A stretch of DNA of 64,000 nt from Gammaproteobacteria bacterium (GTDB lineage Bacteria > Pseudomonadota > Gammaproteobacteria > Xanthomonadales > Wenzhouxiangellaceae). The notes beneath the pieces are model-generated. The model did no database searches. It saw only the letters and a program-made list of their open reading frames with translations, and had not been told where the DNA came from. The stretch is from positions 172,486 to 236,485 of the forward strand of contig JAJFKY010000014.1 in assembly GCA_021772975.1 (NCBI GenBank), given 5' to 3'. A program made the translations under genes and the position numbers. Positions 59,553 through 64,000 of this stretch are shown here, in pieces. How positions within the stretch are numbered: the first letter of the stretch is position 1; each line of letters begins with the position of its first letter.

Positions 59553-61301
59553 TTAGTCCCTATCCAGCCGCAGTTGCTGTGTTATCCGCTGCAACAGCGC
59601 TTCGGCGGCCCTGCGGTCAGGAATATCGGAAGCCAATCGAATGCGTCGGCCTTTGTCTGGCTTGAAGCCGGCATAACCACCGCTGGTCGTGGGCGAGGTT
59701 GCCAGCACGATATTCCAAAACTGGCGGTTGTTGACACTAGAGCCGGGTTTTAATTCTATCGACTGGATTGAGGCGAGAGGAAATTCCCGGGTTTTCTTGC
59801 GCAACAGCGTATGGGTCACGAGCAGCCGGTCGGGTTTGATGGTAAATGCTGACGAATGCAGCAGAAAATACAACATACCCCACAGCATTAATAATCCGAC
59901 CAGCGCAAAAATACCGCCAAACAGCCACAATCCGCCAAAATAAAGTGTGCCAAAGCCAATCCCGGCAAATATCAGTCCGAACGCGCCCATAGCGATAACA
60001 ATGCCTTTATTGCGCCCGGCCGCGAATCGATAGCTGGGATATCCGCCCTGATAACTGAACAGCACGCCGGAGTCTTTCCAGGCATCGGTCAAACGGGCCT
60101 GTCTGATCTGATGCTGGACCATTTTTTCCGCTGCCAGGCGGGTCTGCTGATCAGGTTCGCCAGCCACGACCGGGACTTCAAACTCGGTGCTGAAATCCAC
60201 GCCCGGAACCTCCGCGCCGCAGACCACTTTCCATAGCAACTGATCCGAGGAGTTGCGGTTATCCGACAGGCGCGCATCATCAGCCAGTTTGAAACCGAAT
60301 TGAACCTGTTGCTGGCCAGGGCTCAGCGGTACGCTCTGTTGATCCTGCCAGATAATGGTTTGCCGGGTTGAACGGTTCTTGCCACTGCCCGTGGTGACCT
60401 TGCGGATACAGCTTAACCAGACATCCAGTTCCCGGCAGTCCAGCGGCGTGTGCAGTTCCAGAATGCCTCGCACGATGCCGCCCGGATGAGCAGGGAAGGG
60501 GTCCATGGTGAAATAACTGCGTCCAAATTTGCGCCATTTTTTAACCGTGCGGATCGCCCATATCGCCATGCCAACGCCAACCGCCGGAAACAGCAAACCC
60601 AGCAAGGCCAGGTAATTGCCTTGGTCCAGTACCTCACCCGGCAATATAAACAGCAAGGGCGCGGAAATCAGGTTCCAGACCACCGCAAATCCGACCGTAA
60701 ACCACATCATGCCCTGATTGCCGCACTCCAGCCGGTTGCTGCGCCACTGTGGCGCAGCCTGCCACTCGCGTTCAGGATTGGCCTGGATGAACCGTTGCTG
60801 CTGTCTGGCTTTCCGGCCTCCCCAGACTGCCGCCACCATTACTGCAAAACCTATACCACCAAATAGCACGGGAAATAACATCATCAGACTTAACAGGCCC
60901 CAGCGCAGCTTGCGGATCAGCACCGACTTTTCCGGACGCTCAGGGTTCACGTAACCCAGCCAGGGCTCACTATTGATATGTTGTTTCAGCTGCTGATAAG
61001 TATCCTGATGAAAACTGCCGATATTGTCCGCACCACTGCTGAAAGACACTCGCTTGCCCTGGTACTGTTGTCCGTTGTAGGTATAGCGGTAATCGGCTGT
61101 TACGGCATAGGTGGTGGAATCCTCATCATGATTCACTTCCAGATCGGCTGACAGAATGGTCATCGGAACCCGCTCCCAGTCTGCCGAGATGATGTGCTTA
61201 TATACATCAATGAAACCGATGCTGCCGACCAGCATGCCAGCTGCAAAAAAGATCAGGCCGAACAGAAACATGAGTTTGCTGAAACCGTGTTGTGAGCGCA
61301 T
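59553..61301 (-). CDS. DUF3592-domain membrane protein
   Basis: The protein is 582 aa. Membrane helices are predicted at about 8-30, 130-155, 195-260 and two around 440-490. The N-terminal loop (SADWERVPMTILSADLEVN, YRYTYNGQQYQGKRVSFSSG, WLGYVNPERPEKSVL) is a clear DUF3592 domain. A C-terminal beta-rich segment with FPLASIQSIELKPGSSVNNR resembles PH-like domains. No function is known. It is convergent with speD, with 17 nt between stops. Confidence 0.8.
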   Translation of the reverse strand: MRSQHGFSKLMFLFGLIFFAAGMLVGSIGFIDVYKHIISADWERVPMTILSADLEVNHDEDSTTYAVTADYRYTYNGQQYQGKRVSFSSGADNIGSFHQDTYQQLKQHINSEPWLGYVNPERPEKSVLIRKLRWGLLSLMMLFPVLFGGIGFAVMVAAVWGGRKARQQQRFIQANPEREWQAAPQWRSNRLECGNQGMMWFTVGFAVVWNLISAPLLFILPGEVLDQGNYLALLGLLFPAVGVGMAIWAIRTVKKWRKFGRSYFTMDPFPAHPGGIVRGILELHTPLDCRELDVWLSCIRKVTTGSGKNRSTRQTIIWQDQQSVPLSPGQQQVQFGFKLADDARLSDNRNSSDQLLWKVVCGAEVPGVDFSTEFEVPVVAGEPDQQTRLAAEKMVQHQIRQARLTDAWKDSGVLFSYQGGYPSYRFAAGRNKGIVIAMGAFGLIFAGIGFGTLYFGGLWLFGGIFALVGLLMLWGMLYFLLHSSAFTIKPDRLLVTHTLLRKKTREFPLASIQSIELKPGSSVNNRQFWNIVLATSPTTSGGYAGFKPDKGRRIRLASDIPDRRAAEALLQRITQQLRLDRD

Positions 61302-61536
61302 CAGGGCTCCCGAATTTATTGTTATGTTGTTATTTTACGCTACCTGCAAAAGCAGGCCGCCATAAGCGCGGTGCATTGCGCCAGCCACTCAGTAATAGAC
61401 GCGGTCAGATATATTTGCAGGACATCAAACCAGGTTTATATGCTGAAGCGAACCGACCGATCACAGCTGTGCTATCCCTGCGAAGACGGCTGTTAAAGTA
61501 ATGCGCTGTGCCGTCAGCGGCACTGGTCAGTCAGCA

Positions 61537-62163
61537 TTAAACGCGGTAAGCCAGCCACTTCATGATATTAGCGGTCAGTGCCATTGCGCTTTTGACCGGA
61601 GCGGGCAGGGCAGCAGCCCCGGATTCACGGGCCATTTGAGCATGCTTGGCTTCATCAACTTTCATTTGCGCAACAATTTCCCGACTGCGCTGGTCGGCCG
61701 GCGGTAAGCTGTCCAGGTGTTGTTCCAGATGAGCCTCCACCTGGCGTTCGGTTTCTTCCAGAAAACCCAGGTTCCAACCATCTCCGGCCAGTCCTGCCGC
61801 CGCGCCCATCAGCCAGGAGCCACCGTACCAGACCAGATTCAAGCGTGAGGGCTGACTGCCGAGTTCTTCCAGCCGCTGGGCGCACCAGGCCAGATGGTCC
61901 AGTTCTTCGTCCGCGGCATGTTGCATCTGGCGTTGAATCTCCGGATTGCGGCTGGCAAAAGCCTGTCCTGAATACAGCGCCTGTGCACATACCTCGCCAG
62001 TGTGATTGACCCGCATCAGCCCGGCCGCATGCTGTTTATCGGCATTAGTATCCAGGCTTTCGTTGCTGCGGGCAGGGTTGGCTCTGGCGTGGGCTGGAGA
62101 AGGCCCCAGGGCAATCTGCAGGCCATTGCCAAGTTGCGTCAAGAATTGATCTATGCGGTTCAT
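61537..62163 (-). CDS. coq7: Demethoxyubiquinone hydroxylase Coq7
   Basis: The protein is 208 aa. Di-iron ligands are visible: Glu57 (HTGEVCAQALY), Glu87/His90 (DEELDHLAWC), Glu139 (ETERQVEAHL) and Glu171/His174 (VDEAKHAQMA). RVNHTGEVCAQALYSGQA is diagnostic. It hydroxylates the ubiquinone ring at the penultimate step. This is the Coq7 route rather than UbiF. Divergent from the ferredoxin gene by 51 bp. Confidence 0.95.
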   Translation of the reverse strand: MNRIDQFLTQLGNGLQIALGPSPAHARANPARSNESLDTNADKQHAAGLMRVNHTGEVCAQALYSGQAFASRNPEIQRQMQHAADEELDHLAWCAQRLEELGSQPSRLNLVWYGGSWLMGAAAGLAGDGWNLGFLEETERQVEAHLEQHLDSLPPADQRSREIVAQMKVDEAKHAQMARESGAAALPAPVKSAMALTANIMKWLAYRV

Positions 62164-62214
62164 ATATCCACGTATAATGTTTAAAGTTACCGATTACAAG
62201 CTGATAGGTGCCGC

Positions 62215-62529
62215 ATGGCATATTACGACAAGCACGTATTTTTTTGCTGCAATCAACGTGACCCGGATGCGGATCGCCCCTGCTGCGCCAGTTTCGGCGC
62301 GCACAGCGCTCGCGACTATGCCAAGCACCGCATTAAAAAGCTGGGCCTGGCTGGGGAGGGTAAAGTCCGGATCAATCAGGCCGGTTGTCTGGATCGCTGT
62401 GAACTGGGTCCCGCCCTGGTCGTCTACCCGGAAGGCGTGTGGTACACCTATGTCGATCATGCCGATATTGACGAGATTATTGATAAGCATATTATTGGTG
62501 GCAAACCGGTTCCCCGGCTGAAAATCTGA
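62215..62529 (+). CDS. Thioredoxin-like 2Fe-2S ferredoxin domain protein
   Basis: The protein is 104 aa with AGGTG before the ATG. Cysteines at 11/12, 23/24, 58 and 62 in FFCCNQR, RPCCASFG and AGCLDRCELGPALVVYPEG match the thioredoxin-like 2Fe-2S family, also found in NuoE-like proteins and Shethna-type ferredoxins. WYTYVDHADIDEIIDKHI closes the domain. It is an electron carrier of unknown partner; it commonly neighbours coq7 in my recollection. Confidence 0.86.
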   Translation: MAYYDKHVFFCCNQRDPDADRPCCASFGAHSARDYAKHRIKKLGLAGEGKVRINQAGCLDRCELGPALVVYPEGVWYTYVDHADIDEIIDKHIIGGKPVPRLKI

Positions 62530-62835
62530 TTGCTTTATAACCGGTTGATTGTATTGGTCTTATTTTGCTCGTTTCGGGTTATTCAGTCGGCCTGTAAGGG
62601 ATGATATGCCGATCACGCGCAGCAGCGGCTGCAGCGGTTATCAGGGTTGATTGAACCTGACCTGGCACGGCACTCAAGTCAGGCCCATTGCAGAACCGAT
62701 AACGCCTTGATTTAAGTGCTCAAAATGGTTGCATACACGGGTTTTCTCTAGTAACATTCCCGCTCTTTGGTTGGCGGAAAAAGCCGGCCCCGAAAAAGCC
62801 AACAACAGACCGATTGATTTCAGGAACTAGCAGAA
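62530..62835. other. 306-bp region upstream of rplM
   Basis: The 3' part holds the rplM promoter and a roughly 70-nt leader with two small hairpins (CCGC/GCGG at about 62760-62777 and GCCGGCCCCGAAAAAGCC near 62783). The leader may be the site of ribosomal-protein feedback, as the rplM-rpsI transcript is autoregulated in E. coli. The 5' part shows nothing recognisable. Confidence 0.45.
62729..62757 (+). promoter_or_regulatory. Sigma70 promoter of rplM-rpsI
   Basis: TTGCAT (62729-62734) and TAACAT (62752-62757) are separated by 17 nt, with a start expected near 62764 and a 70-nt leader before the rplM ATG at 62836. Confidence 0.6.
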
Positions 62836-63282
62836 ATGAGAACTTTGACCGCCAGTACCCCCAGCACCCGTGCGCAGGACGTGCAGCACGATTGGTGCCT
62901 GATTGATGCCGAAGGGCAGAATCTGGGACGTATGTCTACCGAAATTGCGCGCCGTCTGCGCGGCAAGCACAAGCCAGAATTTACTCCGCACGTTGATACC
63001 GGCGATTACATCGTGGTGATCAATGCGGAAAAGATTGCCGTAACCGGCAAGAAGCGTACCGATAAAATGTATTATCGTTTTACCGGCTATATCGGTAATC
63101 TGAAATCCATGAATCTGCAGAAGCTGCTGGATACGCATCCTGAGCGCGCCATTGAGCACGCCGTCAAAGGCATGCTGCCCAAAAACAGTCTGGGCCGTGA
63201 TATGTTCCGCAAACTCAAGGTTTATGCGGGCCCGGAACACCCACACGCTGCGCAACAGCCCGTTGCTCTGAAACTTAATTAA
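62836..63282 (+). CDS. rplM: 50S ribosomal protein L13
   Basis: The protein is 148 aa. Family text: [60 protein letters not shown] and [20 protein letters not shown]. The N terminus is about six residues longer than E. coli L13 (142 aa). It is an early 23S rRNA-binding protein. rpsI follows after 21 nt. Confidence 0.97.
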   Translation: MRTLTASTPSTRAQDVQHDWCLIDAEGQNLGRMSTEIARRLRGKHKPEFTPHVDTGDYIVVINAEKIAVTGKKRTDKMYYRFTGYIGNLKSMNLQKLLDTHPERAIEHAVKGMLPKNSLGRDMFRKLKVYAGPEHPHAAQQPVALKLN

Positions 63283-63303
63283 TCGATTACGGATTTATTC
63301 GTT

Positions 63304-63696
63304 ATGGCAAACTTACAATATTATGGTACCGGCCGCCGCAAAAGCTCCAGCGCGCGCGTTTATCTGCGTCCCGGCAAAGGCATGATCACCATCAACAAGC
63401 GTCCGATTGAAGAATTCTTTGGTCGTGATACTGCCCGTATGATTTCACGTCAACCGCTGGAATTGACTGAACTGACAGACCGTTTTGATGCAGATATCAG
63501 CGTCAGTGGCGGTGGTATTTCCGGTCAGGCCGGTGCTATTCGCCTGGGTATCAGCCGTGCGCTGCTGGAATACAACGAGGAACTGCGGCCATCGCTGCGG
63601 AAAGCCGGCTATCTGACTCGCGATGCGCGTGAAGTGGAACGCAAGAAGGTTGGCCTGCACAAAGCTCGTAAAGCTACCCAGTACTCGAAACGTTAA
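63304..63696 (+). CDS. rpsI: 30S ribosomal protein S9
   Basis: The protein is 130 aa, exactly the family length. [60 protein letters not shown] and the basic C terminus ending YSKR, which reaches the P-site tRNA anticodon, are present. It forms the standard rplM-rpsI operon. A small CGGCG/CGCCG stem (63698-63715) without T-run follows, and tRNA-Gln begins 30 nt downstream. Confidence 0.97.
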   Translation: MANLQYYGTGRRKSSSARVYLRPGKGMITINKRPIEEFFGRDTARMISRQPLELTELTDRFDADISVSGGGISGQAGAIRLGISRALLEYNEELRPSLRKAGYLTRDAREVERKKVGLHKARKATQYSKR

Positions 63697-63726
63697 TCGG
63701 CGACAACAAGCGCCGAAACCCCGGAT

Positions 63727-63800
63727 TGGGGGATCGTCTAGTGGTAGGACTACGGACTCTGACTCCGTCAGCGGGGGTTCGAATCCCTCTCCCCCAGCCA
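63727..63800 (+). tRNA. glnV: tRNA-Gln (anticodon CTG)
   Basis: The cloverleaf folds fully: acceptor TGGGGGA/TCCCCCA with the U1-A72 pair typical of tRNA-Gln, D-arm with TAGTGGTAG, anticodon stem ACGGA/TCCGT with loop CTCTGAC (anticodon CTG), variable CAGC, and T-arm GGGGG-TTCGAAT-CCCTC. GCCA is encoded. It decodes CAG. An intrinsic terminator follows at once, and the 3' 19 nt recur 165 bp downstream. Confidence 0.95.
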
Positions 63801-63946
63801 ATGAAAAAGGCCCGCATCAGCGGGCTTTTTTTATGGGCCCGGGAGGGGCCGATGAGAATCCCCCACGGGTTCGACCGATTGGCAGGACAGCCAATCGGGG
63901 CGCACTTGAGTGCGCCCGCAGGGTGAGCGACAGGAAGTCGCGAATC
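63782..63946 (+). repeat. 165-bp tandem repeat unit beginning in tRNA-Gln
   Basis: The unit starts with the last 19 nt of tRNA-Gln (AATCCCTCTCCCCCAGCCA), continues through the terminator, and carries three hairpins: CCGATTGGC/GCCAATCGG (63875-63898), GGGCGCACT/AGTGCGCCC (63898-63917) and GCGAC/GTCGC (63927-63941). Its first 54 bp are repeated perfectly at 63947-64000, where the window ends. Confidence 0.85.
63810..63832 (+). terminator. Intrinsic terminator of tRNA-Gln
   Basis: GCCCGC-ATCA-GCGGGC is followed by seven T. It starts 9 nt after the tRNA CCA. Confidence 0.92.
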
Positions 63947-64000
63947 AATCCCTCTCCCCCAGCCAATGAAAAAGGCCCGCATCAGCGGGCTTTTTTTATG
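63947..64000 (+). repeat. Second copy of the tRNA-Gln 3' end and terminator
   Basis: This stretch is identical over 54 bp to 63782-63835 (offset 165 bp) and reaches the window edge, so the true repeat may be longer and more copies may follow. It contains 19 nt of tRNA 3' end but no complete tRNA. Confidence 0.88.
63975..63997 (+). terminator. Duplicate of the tRNA-Gln terminator
   Basis: This is the same GCCCGC-ATCA-GCGGGC stem and T-run as at 63810-63832, displaced by 165 bp. Two terminators in tandem imply that read-through of the first would yield a short structured RNA. Confidence 0.85.

Noticed and set aside
63674..63982. Minus-strand frame containing the phrase GWGRGI twice
   Set aside because: The translation is the reverse complement of tRNA-Gln and its terminator, a known annotation artefact; its internal repeat simply reflects the DNA repeat.
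63782..64000. Second tRNA gene at the window edge
   Set aside because: Only the 3' 19 nt of tRNA-Gln are present in the second copy; no D-arm or anticodon arm precedes it.

Overview
The window is a 64 kb stretch of ordinary, moderately GC-rich chromosome from a gammaproteobacterium. Housekeeping proteins (ParC, ParE, FtsK, SerS, Lgt, ThyA, TrpEGDC, SpeD, Coq7, RplM, RpsI) are all of gammaproteobacterial type. The TonB-receptor style, the many secreted hydrolases and the F-x-D-G-F-E protein endings remind me of the Lysobacterales/Wenzhouxiangella/Marinicella side of the class; that placement is recollection, not a computed result. I see no prophage, insertion sequence, CRISPR array or rRNA operon.

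Layout. 1-6.4 kb: a secretome island with a truncated TonB-dependent receptor reading off the left edge, a secreted SGNH hydrolase, a secreted S8 protease, a small hypothetical protein, a secreted beta-helix protein and another exported protein. Three of the secreted proteins share a short C-terminal tail. 6.5-10.2 kb: membrane zinc protease, lipoprotein esterase with a glutamine amidotransferase, an exported NTF2-like protein and a DUF4097-like repeat protein. 10.3-17.6 kb: an efflux operon (membrane-fusion protein plus two RND pumps, no outer-membrane channel). 18-27.8 kb: cbpAM, an S9 peptidase lipoprotein, parC, an NRDE protein, parE and an orphan pseudopilin. 27.9-29.7 kb: aat, a UPF0178 protein and a VOC protein. 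30-34.2 kb: a tightly coupled ABC/HlyD/TolC operon whose ABC protein has lost every catalytic motif of its ATPase domain.

34.3-51.5 kb: two exported amidohydrolases, a COG3146 protein with an abnormal start, trxB, ftsK-lolA, serS, small exported NTF2-like proteins, cupin, TspO, glutathione transferase, DUF819 transporter, AmpE, NudC and ErpA. 51.7-59.5 kb: an RRM RNA-binding protein, then a compressed run lgt-thyA-folA-trpE-trpG-trpD-trpC followed by speD. 59.5-64 kb: a DUF3592 protein, coq7, a 2Fe-2S ferredoxin-like protein, rplM-rpsI and tRNA-Gln(CTG). The last 19 nt of the tRNA plus its terminator recur 165 bp downstream.

The most interesting items are (1) the shared C-terminal tail on three adjacent, unrelated exported proteins, (2) the intact but catalytically dead ABC half-transporter locked into a type-1-secretion-like operon, and (3) the tandem repeat that begins inside tRNA-Gln, which resembles the architecture of the E. 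coli tyrT 178-bp repeats. Two families of intergenic palindromes, a natural alanine at the ParC quinolone-contact position and the merging of folate and tryptophan genes without an attenuator are secondary observations. All calls come from reading the sequence; no database search was run.
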